Positions 26,015 to 35,018 of a stretch of DNA of 64,000 bases are shown here, in pieces. This DNA comes from Cupriavidus sp. WKF15 (lineage in GTDB: Bacteria > Pseudomonadota > Gammaproteobacteria > Burkholderiales > Burkholderiaceae): contig NZ_CP119573.1 in assembly GCF_029278605.1 (NCBI RefSeq), positions 1,116,001-1,180,000 on the forward strand, read 5' to 3'. The notes under the pieces were generated by a model. The model was not told where the DNA came from and did not search any database. It was given only the letters and a program-made list of their open reading frames with translations. Each line of letters begins with the position of its first letter. Positions within the stretch are counted from its first letter, which is position 1. Position numbers and translations under genes: made by a program.

Positions 26015-26764
26015 TCAGCCGAGCTGGCGTCCGCCGTCGACGACGATGGTGGTGCCCGTGGCAAAGCGCAGCGACGTGGCGCAGGCGACGACGGCGTCGG
26101 CCACGTCCTGCGCCTGGCCGATGCGGCGCAGCGGCGTGGTCCTGGCCGCGCGTTCGTTGAAGCTTTCGTCGCGGCCGGGCACGAAGCCCGTGTCGACCAC
26201 ACCCGGCGAGACGTTCAGCACGCGGATGGCCGGCGCCAGCGCGCGGCCCAGCGACATGGCCATGACGTCCAGCCCGGCCTTGGCCGCGCAGTACGCCACG
26301 TTGCTGCCCTGGCCCGTGCGCCCCGCGATCGAGCCGACATTGACCACCAGCCCGTCGCCGTTGGCGCGCAGGTGCGGCGCGAATGCGCGGATCGCCGCGA
26401 ACTGGCCGCGCCAGTTGATGGCGAACAGTTCGTCGATCAGGGCATCGTTGAGCGCATCAAGATCGGCGTGTGGAATCGCCCGCGTAAAGCCGGCGGTATT
26501 GACCAGGATGTCGACGCGCCCGTAGTGGCGGCTGACCTCGTCGGCAAGCGCGTTCAGTGACGCGGTGTCGCCGATCTCGGCGGCCGCGCCCATGTGATTG
26601 CCGGCCGGCAGCGATGCGGCCGCGCTGTCCGCGCTGTCGCGGTTGCGGCCGGTCAGGACGACGCTGGCGCCGAGCTGCGCCAGCGCATTGCCGGTAGCCA
26701 GGCCGATGCCGCCGGTACCGCCGAGGATCACGGCAACCTTGCCGGAAAGGGAGAAGAGGCTCAT
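26015..26764 (-). CDS. Short-chain dehydrogenase/reductase (SDR)
   Basis: A 249-aa classical SDR. The cofactor motif is GGTGGIGLA at residues 14-22, NTAG is near 88-91, and the active-site serine and YxxxK are in VGSIAGRTGQGSNVAYCAAK. The family hallmark DGG lies near the C-terminus. It sits 42 bp after the dioxygenase and 29 bp before BKACE, so it belongs to the same operon, probably acting on a diol or keto intermediate before or after ring cleavage. The substrate is not known. Confidence 0.88.
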   Translation of the reverse strand: MSLFSLSGKVAVILGGTGGIGLATGNALAQLGASVVLTGRNRDSADSAAASLPAGNHMGAAAEIGDTASLNALADEVSRHYGRVDILVNTAGFTRAIPHADLDALNDALIDELFAINWRGQFAAIRAFAPHLRANGDGLVVNVGSIAGRTGQGSNVAYCAAKAGLDVMAMSLGRALAPAIRVLNVSPGVVDTGFVPGRDESFNERAARTTPLRRIGQAQDVADAVVACATSLRFATGTTIVVDGGRQLG

Positions 26765-26806
26765 GGTGTTCAGTCGTGCTGCGTGAAAAGCGAGGGGGCC
26801 GGGCGG

Positions 26807-27736
26807 TCAGTCGATCGGCGGCTTCGGGAAGGTCTGTTCGCCGGGTTCGAGGGTGAAGTCGAAATCGAGCGTGTAGAACGGGGCGGGCAGGTTGCCCCAG
26901 GGGCTTTGGCCATGTTCGACGTGTTCGAGATGGCCGACGAGCTGCCGGTGCACGCCGAAGGTCACGTCGGATTCCAGCGCTTGCGGCTCGTCCACGAACA
27001 CCTGCGTCACCAGCGTGCGATAGCCCGGCGCCGCGACGATGAAATGGATATGCGCGGGCCGGTACGGATGGCGCTGCTGTGCGTCGAGGAGCGTGCCGAT
27101 CGGGCCGTTGGTCGGCACCGGATAGCCGGCCGGGCGTACGGTGCGGAAGTGGTAAGCGCCTTGCTCATCGGTATGGAAGCAGCCACGCAGGTTGCGGTCG
27201 GGCTGGCGCGGATCCTGGTTGTCGTACAGGCCGACCGGAGAGGCCTGCCAGATTTCCACGAGCGCGCCGGACAGCGGCATGCCATCGGTGCCGCGCACGG
27301 TGCCGCGCACGAATAGCGGCAGGCCGGGGGCGTCGTCCTGGACCACGCAGTCGCCGCAGGCATAACGCGGGGCGTTGGCGCGGTAGAACGGGCCCAGCAG
27401 CGCGCCGGGGGTGCGGCCGTCCGTGGTGTTGTTGTTCATCACGGTCACCAGCGTGGACAGGCCCAGCACGTCGGCGGCCAGCACCACTTCATTGTTGGTC
27501 GCATGGGTGGCGTGACCCAGTGCGGCGATGAATTCCAGCGCCTGTTCGAACTCCTCGTCCGTGGGGCGTACCTCACGCAGGAAATCGTGCAGGTGCTGGA
27601 CCAGCAGGCCCATGACGAAGCGCAGCCGCGGGCTGGCGGCCTGCGTCATGGCGGCCTGGACGATCTGGGTGACGGAATGCTCGTCCTCGATCAGGCGAAG
27701 GGGGTGGGGTGGCTGGGGCTGTTGTCTGGTCTCCAT
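26807..27736 (-). CDS. Intradiol ring-cleavage dioxygenase (catechol/hydroxyquinol 1,2-dioxygenase type)
   Basis: A 309-aa non-haem Fe(III) dioxygenase that opens a catechol-like ring between its hydroxyls. It has the N-terminal helical dimerisation domain (about 1-100) and a beta-sandwich catalytic domain with the four iron ligands: Tyr in SPVGLYDNQDP, Tyr in VRPAGYPVP, and the two His in YRPAHIHFIV. The linker and length fit catechol or hydroxyquinol 1,2-dioxygenases, not the protocatechuate enzyme. AAGGAG precedes 27736, which is preferred over an upstream in-frame start inside the operators. It is the first gene of the LacI-type operon. Hydroxyquinol is favoured because no muconate-cycloisomerase gene is nearby; this is inference. 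Confidence 0.9.
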   Translation of the reverse strand: METRQQPQPPHPLRLIEDEHSVTQIVQAAMTQAASPRLRFVMGLLVQHLHDFLREVRPTDEEFEQALEFIAALGHATHATNNEVVLAADVLGLSTLVTVMNNNTTDGRTPGALLGPFYRANAPRYACGDCVVQDDAPGLPLFVRGTVRGTDGMPLSGALVEIWQASPVGLYDNQDPRQPDRNLRGCFHTDEQGAYHFRTVRPAGYPVPTNGPIGTLLDAQQRHPYRPAHIHFIVAAPGYRTLVTQVFVDEPQALESDVTFGVHRQLVGHLEHVEHGQSPWGNLPAPFYTLDFDFTLEPGEQTFPKPPID

Positions 27737-27748
27737 CTTTCTGCTCCT

Positions 27749-27774
27749 TGCAAACGTTTGCAGCAAACGTTTGC
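27749..27774. promoter_or_regulatory. Tandem LacI-family operators
   Basis: Two perfect 12-bp palindromes GCAAACGTTTGC occupy 27750-27761 and 27763-27774, with centres 13 bp apart. The first extends to 14 bp (TGCAAACGTTTGCA). The CG-centred AAACGTTT core is the classical LacI/GalR-family operator. They lie between the -10 box and the ribosome site of the dioxygenase gene and cover the expected transcription start, as expected for repression. The candidate binder is the LacI-family protein encoded at 21348-22379. Confidence 0.88.
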
Positions 27775-27775
27775 A

Positions 27776-27803
27776 ATTATGCGTCAGGAATGGCGTTGGT
27801 CAA
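27776..27803 (-). promoter_or_regulatory. Sigma-70-type promoter of the ring-cleavage operon
   Basis: On the minus strand TTGACC (27803-27798) and CATAAT (27781-27776) are separated by 16 bp. The predicted start point falls about 7 bases downstream, inside the distal palindrome of the tandem operators. The match to consensus and the operator overlap support each other. Confidence 0.68.
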
Positions 27804-28071
27804 GGGGATTTTTTGGGAGTTAGCCGGCGGGGAGGATGTGCCGGGTTAAAAACGCAGGAAAAACAAGGGATTGCCGAGGGTGGGGCGAACCCTTATGGTT
27901 CTTGGCGGGGCTGCCTATACGAGTCATCCGGCTTTCGATGGAGGGAGGAATCAGAGGGGATGCAATGGGGAACCAGGGTCATCGAGCCACGATCGAGCCG
28001 TCGCAGCGGCTCCCCGGTCCCTAAACCCCCCGGCGCTATACTGACCCCCTCCATCAAAGAGGACGACCCGC

Positions 28072-29277
28072 TTGCCCGATCCCGACCTCTCCAGGCTGAA
28101 AATCGACCGCGGCCCACTCACCGCACCTTCGCGGCGGCGCCGCTGGCTTCCGTATATCGCCATCGCGGTGGTGCTGGCCGCGGCGGCCGCCGTCACCTTC
28201 AAGCTGGCCAGCCCCACGGCAGTGGAAACCGTGACGGTCTCATCGGCCTATCCCTCCCAGAACTACACCCTGCTCAACGCTACCGGCTACGTCGTGCCCC
28301 AGCGCAAGGCGGCTGTCGCTTCGAAGGCGCAGGGCAGGTTGGAATGGCTGGGTGTGCTGGAGGGCTCCCGCGTGAAGAAGGGCGAGATCATCGCCCGCAT
28401 CGAAAGCCGCGACGTGGACGCCACGCTCGCGCAGTCGACCGCGCAGGTGAAGGTCGCGCAGGCCAATCTGGAGCTGCAACTTGCCGAGCTCCGCGACGCG
28501 GATGTGAACCTGCGCCGCGACGAACAGCTGCTGGGCCCGAAGGCGATCTCCGTCCAGCAGTACGACGCCGACCTGGCCCGCTTCAGGAAGGCGCAGGCCT
28601 CGGTCGCCAATTCGCGCGCGGCGATCGTGTCGGCGCAGGCCAGTGCGCGGGCCGCCCAGGTGGCTGTCGACCAGACCGTGATCCGCGCGCCGTTCGACGG
28701 CGTGGTGCTGGTCAAGCATGCCAACGTCGGCGACAACATCACGCCGTTCTCGTCGGCGTCCGACACCAAGGGCGCGGTCGTGACCATTGCCGACATGGAT
28801 ACGCTGGAAGTCGAGGCGGATGTCGCCGAATCCAATATCGCGAAGATCCGCGCGGACCAGCCTTGCCTGATGCTGCTCGACGCGCTGCCCGATGTCCGCT
28901 TCGCGGGCCAGGTGTCGCGCATCGTGCCGACGGTCGACCGCTCCAAGGCGACCGTGCTGGTCAAGGTGCGCTTTGTCGACCGCGACGCGCGCGTGCTGCC
29001 CGATATGAGCGCCAAGATCGCGTTCCTGTCCAAACCGCTGCCCGAGCAGGACCGCAAGCCCGTCGTGGCCGTGCAGCCCGCTGCCATTGCCACGCGCGAC
29101 GGGCGCAAGGTGGTGTTCGTGATCCGCGACGGCAAGGCGCATGAGACGGCAGTGACGACCGGCGAGCGCATCGGCGAACTGGTGGCCGTCAGTGGCGTGG
29201 CCGCCGGAGCTACGGTGGTGCTGGCGCCGGCCGACAAGCTGCGCGACGGCGCCAGCGTCACGGCGAAGAAGAAGTAA
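28072..29277 (+). CDS. MacA/HlyD-type periplasmic adaptor of an ABC exporter
   Basis: A 401-aa membrane-fusion protein linking an inner-membrane ABC exporter to the periplasm or outer membrane. One N-terminal membrane helix (about residues 23-43, YIAIAVVLAAAAAVTFKLA) is followed by a lipoyl-like domain (GYVVPQRKAAVASKAQGRLE), a helical hairpin (about 125-200) and beta-barrel/MP domains. The start codon appears to be TTG at 28072, with AGAGGA before it; no ATG fits. TATACT at 28037-28042 may be its -10 box. The next gene starts 1 bp after the stop, so it heads a four-gene operon to 32322. Confidence 0.88.
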   Translation: MPDPDLSRLKIDRGPLTAPSRRRRWLPYIAIAVVLAAAAAVTFKLASPTAVETVTVSSAYPSQNYTLLNATGYVVPQRKAAVASKAQGRLEWLGVLEGSRVKKGEIIARIESRDVDATLAQSTAQVKVAQANLELQLAELRDADVNLRRDEQLLGPKAISVQQYDADLARFRKAQASVANSRAAIVSAQASARAAQVAVDQTVIRAPFDGVVLVKHANVGDNITPFSSASDTKGAVVTIADMDTLEVEADVAESNIAKIRADQPCLMLLDALPDVRFAGQVSRIVPTVDRSKATVLVKVRFVDRDARVLPDMSAKIAFLSKPLPEQDRKPVVAVQPAAIATRDGRKVVFVIRDGKAHETAVTTGERIGELVAVSGVAAGATVVLAPADKLRDGASVTAKKK

Positions 29278-29278
29278 C

Positions 29279-29971
29279 GTGGCAGCCGATCCGCTCGTAC
29301 GCATCCGCCATCTCGCCAAGTCGTACCGGCGCGGCATGCAGACCGTGCCGGTGCTGACCGATATCACGCTCGATATTGCCGAGGGCGACTTCATTGCGCT
29401 GATGGGGCCGTCGGGCTCGGGCAAGAGCACGCTGCTCAATCTGATCGCGGGCATCGACCGGCCCGACAGCGGCGAACTGCTGGTGGCGGGGCAAGACATT
29501 ACCCATCTGGCGGAGTCGGAGCTTGCCGCCTGGCGCGCGGCCAACGTCGGTTTTATCTTCCAGTTCTACAACCTGATGCCGGTGCTCACCGCCTTCGAGA
29601 ACGTGGAGCTGCCGCTGATGCTCACGCGCCTGTCGCGCCAGGAGCGGCGCGCGCGCGTGGAGATGGTGCTCGGCATGGTGAACCTGGCCGACCGCATGAG
29701 CCACTATCCGTCGGAACTGTCCGGCGGGCAGCAGCAGCGCGTGGCCATTGCCCGCGCACTAATCACCGACCCGGTGCTGATCGTGGCCGACGAACCCACG
29801 GGCGACCTCGACCGGAACGCCGCCGCGGACATCCTGGCGATGCTCCAGCGGCTGAACCGCGAGGCCGGCAAGACCATCATCATGGTCACGCACGACGCGC
29901 ATGCCGCCAACGCGGCGCGCTCGCTCTTGCACCTCGAGAAAGGGGAACTGAACCATGGCAACAGCGCCTGA
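29279..29971 (+). CDS. ABC transporter ATP-binding protein (MacB/LolD type)
   Basis: A 230-aa ATPase. Walker A is GPSGSGKST at residues 43-51, the Q-loop is [10 protein letters not shown], the signature LSGGQ is at 147-151 and Walker B is [13 protein letters not shown]. The long EPTGDLD and [16 protein letters not shown] features are typical of the MacB/LolD/FtsE group that works with FtsX-like permeases. The start is GTG at 29279, one base after the adaptor stop, with the end of the adaptor gene (AAGAAG) acting as ribosome site. An open in-frame extension upstream overlaps the adaptor and was not used. Confidence 0.92.
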   Translation: MAADPLVRIRHLAKSYRRGMQTVPVLTDITLDIAEGDFIALMGPSGSGKSTLLNLIAGIDRPDSGELLVAGQDITHLAESELAAWRAANVGFIFQFYNLMPVLTAFENVELPLMLTRLSRQERRARVEMVLGMVNLADRMSHYPSELSGGQQQRVAIARALITDPVLIVADEPTGDLDRNAAADILAMLQRLNREAGKTIIMVTHDAHAANAARSLLHLEKGELNHGNSA

Positions 29972-29992
29972 ACGGCACTGAACGGACGCGCC

Positions 29993-31147
29993 ATGTTCGT
30001 GCTCAAGCTGATTGCCCGCAACGCGCTGCGCCACAAGCTGCGCACCGCGCTGACCGTGACCGGGCTGGTGGTCGCGGTGCTGGCCTACGGGCTGCTGCAG
30101 ACCGTGGTGGACGCCTGGTACGCGGGTGCGGCCGCGGCTTCGAGCGGGCGGCTGGTGACGCGCAACGCGATCTCGCTGGTGTTCCCGCTGCCGCTCAGCT
30201 ATGAAAGCCGCATCCGCGGCGTGGACGGCGTGACGCTGGTAGCGCGCTCCAACTGGTTCGGCGGCGTCTACCGCGATCCCAAGAACTTCTTCGCGCAGTT
30301 CGCCGTCTCGGACAACTACCTCGACCTGTACCCCGAGTTCGTCGTCACGGCGCAGCAGCGCGCCGATTACCAGCGCGACCGCAAGGGCTGCCTGATCGGG
30401 CGGCAGCTCGCGGACCAGTACGGCTTCAAGGTCGGCGACGTGATTCCCATCAAGGGCACGATCTATACGGGCACGTGGGACTTCATCGTGCGCGGCATCA
30501 TGGAGGGGCGTGATGAAAGCACCATCACGCGCCACATGGTGTTCCACTGGGAATACCTGAACGAGACCGTGCGCAAGCGCTCGCCGAAGCAGGCCGACCA
30601 GGTCGGCGTGTACATCCTGGACATCGACAACCCCGACAACGCCGCCGCGATCTCGCGCGGCGTGGATGCGGTGTTCCGCAATTCGCTGGCCGAGACGCTC
30701 ACCGAGACCGAGCAGGCGTTCCAGCTGGGCTTCGTGGCCATGTCGAACCAGATCATCGCGGCCATCCGCGTGGTGTCCTACGTGGTGATCCTGATCATCA
30801 TGGCCGTGATGGCCAACGCGATGGCGATGAGCGCGCGCGAACGCACCACGGAGTACGCCACGCTCAAGGCGCTCGGTTTCGGGCCCGGCTTCCTGGCGCT
30901 GCTGATGTTCGGCGAATCGATGTTCATCTGCCTGGTGGGCGGTGGCATCGGCATGCTGGCCACGCCGCCGATGGCCGCGATATTCAAGCAGGCGGTCGGC
31001 GGCGTGTTCCCGGTGTTCACCGTGTCGCGCCAGACCATGTGGATGCAGGCGGCCTGCGCGCTGGCCGTGGCGCTCGTCGCCGCCGTGGTGCCGGCCGTGC
31101 AGGCGGCGCGCGTGCGCATCGTGGAAGGCCTGCGGGCCATCGGCTAG
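29993..31147 (+). CDS. FtsX-like ABC permease, first subunit
   Basis: A 384-aa MacB/FtsX-type permease with the usual layout: one N-terminal helix ([20 protein letters not shown]), a periplasmic MacB-PCD-like domain (about 50-245) and three C-terminal helices (about 258-280, 300-325 and 345-365). The conserved segment [16 protein letters not shown] is the coupling region. It lies between the ATPase and a second permease, so the pump is probably a heterodimeric exporter. The substrate is unknown; family members move lipoproteins, peptides or macrolides. Confidence 0.9.
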   Translation: MFVLKLIARNALRHKLRTALTVTGLVVAVLAYGLLQTVVDAWYAGAAAASSGRLVTRNAISLVFPLPLSYESRIRGVDGVTLVARSNWFGGVYRDPKNFFAQFAVSDNYLDLYPEFVVTAQQRADYQRDRKGCLIGRQLADQYGFKVGDVIPIKGTIYTGTWDFIVRGIMEGRDESTITRHMVFHWEYLNETVRKRSPKQADQVGVYILDIDNPDNAAAISRGVDAVFRNSLAETLTETEQAFQLGFVAMSNQIIAAIRVVSYVVILIIMAVMANAMAMSARERTTEYATLKALGFGPGFLALLMFGESMFICLVGGGIGMLATPPMAAIFKQAVGGVFPVFTVSRQTMWMQAACALAVALVAAVVPAVQAARVRIVEGLRAIG

Positions 31148-31155
31148 GCGAGCGC

Positions 31156-32322
31156 ATGGCGATCCCGTTCAGCTACATCGCGCGCAACCTGTGGGCCCGG
31201 CGCCTGACCACGGCGCTGACGGCCGGCGGCCTTGCGCTGGTGGTGTTCGTGTTTGCCACCATGCTGATGCTTGACGCGGGGCTCAAGCGCACGCTCGTCA
31301 CCACCGGCGAGCCGGACAATGTGGTCATGATCCGCAAGGGCGCAGAGACTGAGGTGCAGAGCGGCATCAGCCGCGACCAGGCCAGCATCATGGAGATGCA
31401 CCCGTCGGTGGCGATGGACGGCAACGGCCGGCCCATGGCCTCGAAAGAAGCGGTGGTGCTGATCTCGCTGACCAAGCGCGGGTCGGATACGCCTGCCAAT
31501 GTCGTGATCCGCGGCGTGTCGCCGAAGGGCCTGGGATTGCGGCCGCAGATCCGGCTGGTGGCGGGGCGCACGTTCCGGCCGGGCTCGTCGGAGATCATCG
31601 TGGGCAGCAGCGTGGCCCGCGGCTTCACCGGGGCGCAGCTTGGCGGGCGCCTGCGCTTTGCCCAGCGCGACTGGACCATCGTCGGCGTGTTCGACGCGGG
31701 CGGCAGCGGCTTCGATTCGGAGATCTGGGGCGACGCCGACCAGCTCATGCAGTCGTTCCGCCGCACCAGCTATTCGTCGATGGTGGTGCGGCTGTCGCGG
31801 CCGGAAGCCTTTGCGCGCCTGCGCGCCGACATCGACGTCGACCCGCGCCTGACCGCCGAGGCCAAGAGCGAGCAGGCCTTCTACAGCGACCAGTCCAAGG
31901 CGCTGTCGACGTTCATCAACATCCTGGGCCTGACGCTGTCGACGATCTTCTCGATCGCGGCGATGATTGGCGCGATGATCACCATGTATGCGTCGGTGGC
32001 CAACCGTGTTGCGGAGATCGGCACGCTGCGCGCGTTGGGTTTCCGGCGCACCAACGTGCTGGCCGCATTCCTGGTCGAGGCGCTGCTGCTCGGGCTGGCC
32101 GGCGGCGTGGCCGGGCTCTGCTGTGCGGCGCTGATGCAGTTTGCGTCGTTTTCCACGACCAACTTCCAGACGTTCGCGGACCTGTCGTTCCGCTTTATCC
32201 TGACGCCGGGCATTGTGGCAAAGACGCTCGGGTTCTCGATGGCGATGGGCCTGGTCGGCGGCTTTCTGCCGGCGCTGCGCGCGGCCCGCATGAACATCGT
32301 CGATGCGCTGCGGGCGCGCTGA
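31156..32322 (+). CDS. FtsX-like ABC permease, second subunit
   Basis: A 388-aa paralogue of the preceding permease, with the same one-plus-three helix layout (N-terminal LTTALTAGGLALVVFVFATM; C-terminal helices about 258-283, 310-335 and 358-380) and the coupling segment AEIGTLRALGFRRTNV. The ATG at 31156 follows the previous stop by 8 bp. It ends 10 bp from the convergent aromatic transporter gene, closing the exporter operon. Confidence 0.9.
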   Translation: MAIPFSYIARNLWARRLTTALTAGGLALVVFVFATMLMLDAGLKRTLVTTGEPDNVVMIRKGAETEVQSGISRDQASIMEMHPSVAMDGNGRPMASKEAVVLISLTKRGSDTPANVVIRGVSPKGLGLRPQIRLVAGRTFRPGSSEIIVGSSVARGFTGAQLGGRLRFAQRDWTIVGVFDAGGSGFDSEIWGDADQLMQSFRRTSYSSMVVRLSRPEAFARLRADIDVDPRLTAEAKSEQAFYSDQSKALSTFINILGLTLSTIFSIAAMIGAMITMYASVANRVAEIGTLRALGFRRTNVLAAFLVEALLLGLAGGVAGLCCAALMQFASFSTTNFQTFADLSFRFILTPGIVAKTLGFSMAMGLVGGFLPALRAARMNIVDALRAR

Positions 32323-32332
32323 CGTTCGCCGA

Positions 32333-33676
32333 TCAGCTCGCGGCAAACTCCTGGGGCGCAGGCGCGCGCCGCGCCAGCCCGAGCGTCAGCATGGTGCCGC
32401 CGGCGAGCAGCGCGGGCACGCCGATCAGCACGAACAGCGTGGGCATGCCCAGTCCCAGCGACAGCATGGTGGCACCGCCGACGGAGCCGACCACCGAACC
32501 GAGACGGCCCACGCCGTTGGCCCAGCTCACGCCCGTGGCGCGGCAGTCAGTCGGGTAGAAGCCTGCCGACAGCGCGTTGGCGCCGACCTGCGACCCCGAT
32601 ACGCAGAAGCCCGCGAAGAACACCGCGACACTGGCCAGCGCAGGCGTATCGGCGAGACTGCCGATAGCGGCGACGAACACGCCGGCCAGCGCGTAGCTGA
32701 CGGCCAGCACGTAGTGCGGGTTGAAGCGGTCCATCAGCCAGCCCAGCACGATGGCGCCGAGCGTGCCGCCGACCTGGAACATGGTGGTGACCAGCGCCGC
32801 GGTGCGCAGCGACAGGCCGGTGCCGCGCAGCAGGGTCGGCAGCCAGCTCGAGAGCAGGTAGATCACCAGCAGGCTCATGAAGAAGGTCAGCCAGAACAGC
32901 AGCGTGCCGCGCACCAGTTCAGGCTTGAACAGGTGCCGCACCGGAGAACTGGTGCTGCGCGTCTCGGCCACGGTAAAGGTCGCGCCGCGCAGGTCGGCCT
33001 GCGGGGCAATGCGCTGCAGCGTGGCGGCGATGCGTTCCGGCGCGCGGCCTGCCATCACCAGGTAGCGCACGGACTCCGGCAGCAGCAGCGCCAGCAGCAC
33101 TGACAACGCCAGCGGCAGCACGCCGCCGACCACCAGCACCGAGCGCCAGCCGTAGGCTTCGATCAGCCCGGCAGAGGCCAGCCCGCCCAGCGCGGAGCCG
33201 AGCGTGAAGCCGCAGAACATGGTCGTGACCAGGAACGAGCGGCGCTTTTCCGGACAGAACTCGGACGTCAGCGTGATGGTATTGGGCATGGCGCCGCCCA
33301 GGCCAAGGCCGGTCAGGAAGCGCAGCGCGATCAGTTCCCACAGCTCGCCCGACCACGCCGATGCGAGGCTGGCCAGGCCGAAGAACAGCACCGAGAACAC
33401 CAGCACGCTCTTGCGGCCGAAGCGATCGGCCAGCGGGCCGAACAGGAAGGCACCGGCCATCAGGCCGCCGAGCCCGGCGCCGAACAGCGGGGCCAGGTGT
33501 GCCGGCGTCAGCTGCCATTCGGCGCGGATGGCCGGCGCGATGAAGCCGATCGCGGCGGTGTCGAAGCCGTCGATGGCGACGATCAGGAAGCACAGCACCA
33601 CGATCATGACCTGGAACGCCGATAGCGGATGGCGGTCGATGAACGCAGAAATATTGATTCTCTGGCTGGCAGGCAT
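32333..33676 (-). CDS. MFS aromatic-acid:proton symporter (AAHS family)
   Basis: A 447-aa, 12-helix major facilitator. The first helix contains IVAIDGFDTAAIGFIAP, the AAHS signature of PcaK/BenK/MhbT transporters, and the loop 2-3 motif is GPLADRFGRKSVLV. It is the last gene of the gentisate operon, 100 bp after the 3-hydroxybenzoate hydroxylase gene, so 3-hydroxybenzoate or gentisate is the likely substrate. GAGGAGA precedes the start at 33676; an in-frame upstream start would add residues not seen in the family. Confidence 0.9.
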   Translation of the reverse strand: MPASQRINISAFIDRHPLSAFQVMIVVLCFLIVAIDGFDTAAIGFIAPAIRAEWQLTPAHLAPLFGAGLGGLMAGAFLFGPLADRFGRKSVLVFSVLFFGLASLASAWSGELWELIALRFLTGLGLGGAMPNTITLTSEFCPEKRRSFLVTTMFCGFTLGSALGGLASAGLIEAYGWRSVLVVGGVLPLALSVLLALLLPESVRYLVMAGRAPERIAATLQRIAPQADLRGATFTVAETRSTSSPVRHLFKPELVRGTLLFWLTFFMSLLVIYLLSSWLPTLLRGTGLSLRTAALVTTMFQVGGTLGAIVLGWLMDRFNPHYVLAVSYALAGVFVAAIGSLADTPALASVAVFFAGFCVSGSQVGANALSAGFYPTDCRATGVSWANGVGRLGSVVGSVGGATMLSLGLGMPTLFVLIGVPALLAGGTMLTLGLARRAPAPQEFAAS

Positions 33677-33776
33677 GGGTTGTCTCCTCCTCGTTGCCTG
33701 TTTCGGGACAAATTCGGGCTGGCGGCCGTGTCGGCCGCCAGTCACCGCGGTGGTCACTGCATGGTCTTCCGGAAGT

Positions 33777-34991
33777 TCAGAGCCAGGGCGTCGGGCTCAG
33801 GCAGCGTTCGGCACGCCAGCCGTGCAGCCACTGCAGCGCGTCGTAGTACTGCGCCTGCGTGCGGCCGGTCCACAGCGTGTTGCGCACCATACGGTCGACA
33901 CCCTTGGCGTGGTACACGCGGCCCATGTCGCGCGCGGCGTAGAGCACGCGTGCGGTGCGCGGGATGCGCGCCTGTTCGTACAGCTTGAACGCCGCTTCGA
34001 AGTCATTGCCGGCCGCTTCCACCGCGGTGCCCAGCGTGACAGCATCTTCGAGCGCCTGGCAGGCGCCCTGCGCGACGTATTGCGTCATCGGGTGCGCGGC
34101 ATCGCCCAGGATGGTCGCGCGGCCGAAGCTCCAGCGTTCCACCGGATCGCGGTCGGCCGTGGCCCAGCGCTTCCATGAGGTCGGGCGATCCAGCATCTGG
34201 TGCGGCAGCGCGTGGATGCCGTCGAAGTACGACAGCACTTCTTCCTTGCTGCCTTCGCGCACGCCCCAGGTCTCCTGCTCGCGGCTGTGGAAGGTCACGA
34301 CCAGGTTGTACTGCTGGCCGCCGCGCAGCGGGTAGTGCACCAGGTGGCAGTTCGGGCCGGCCCAGACCACGGGCGCGTTGACCCGCAGGTCCTTCGGCAT
34401 GTTGTCGACCTCGACCACCGCGCGATACACGACGTGGCCGGTCACGCGCGGCGCGTCGCCGATCAGCGCCTCGCGGATGGCGGACTTGACGCCGTCGCAG
34501 CCGACCACGGCATCGGCATGGTGGCGTTCGCCGCGCTGGTCGATGACGGTGACGCCGCGCTCGTCCTGCTCCAGCTTCTCGACGCGCGTGGCGGTGCGGA
34601 AGCTGATCAGCGGGTGGTCCTGCACGGCCTCCAGGATCGACAGGTGGATGTCCGCGCGGTGGATCACCGCATACGGGTTGCCGAAGCGCTCGCGGTAGGG
34701 CGTGCCGACATCGACGCGGGCGATCTCGTGCGTGTCGATCGCGTCGCGCAGGCTCAGGTAGTCGGTGAAGACCGCCCGGCCGCGCGCGGCCTCGCCCACG
34801 CCGAGCGCGTCCATGGCCGCGAAGGCGTTGGCTGCGAGCTGGATGCCTGCGCCGATCTCGCCGATCTGCTCGGCCTGCTCCAGCAGCTCGATGCGAATGC
34901 CCTTGCGCGCGAGCGCCAGCGCCGCGGCCAGGCCGCCGATGCCGCCGCCGATGATCAGGACTTTGCGCCCCGTGTCTTGTGGTGTGTTCAT
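33777..34991 (-). CDS. 3-hydroxybenzoate 6-hydroxylase (FAD monooxygenase)
   Basis: Converts 3-hydroxybenzoate, NADH and O2 to gentisate. The 404-aa flavoprotein has the FAD motif GGGIGGLAAALAL near residues 15-27, the DG motif VVGCDGVKSAIREAL near 162-176, and the GD motif ATILGDAAHPMTQYVAQGAC near 294-313. Family placement with MhbM/NagX-type hydroxylases, not salicylate hydroxylases, rests on operon context with gentisate genes. It lies 27 bp after the isomerase gene. Confidence 0.88.
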   Translation of the reverse strand: MNTPQDTGRKVLIIGGGIGGLAAALALARKGIRIELLEQAEQIGEIGAGIQLAANAFAAMDALGVGEAARGRAVFTDYLSLRDAIDTHEIARVDVGTPYRERFGNPYAVIHRADIHLSILEAVQDHPLISFRTATRVEKLEQDERGVTVIDQRGERHHADAVVGCDGVKSAIREALIGDAPRVTGHVVYRAVVEVDNMPKDLRVNAPVVWAGPNCHLVHYPLRGGQQYNLVVTFHSREQETWGVREGSKEEVLSYFDGIHALPHQMLDRPTSWKRWATADRDPVERWSFGRATILGDAAHPMTQYVAQGACQALEDAVTLGTAVEAAGNDFEAAFKLYEQARIPRTARVLYAARDMGRVYHAKGVDRMVRNTLWTGRTQAQYYDALQWLHGWRAERCLSPTPWL

Positions 34992-35018
34992 GCTTGTCTC
35001 CTGGCCTGGATCGGTCGA

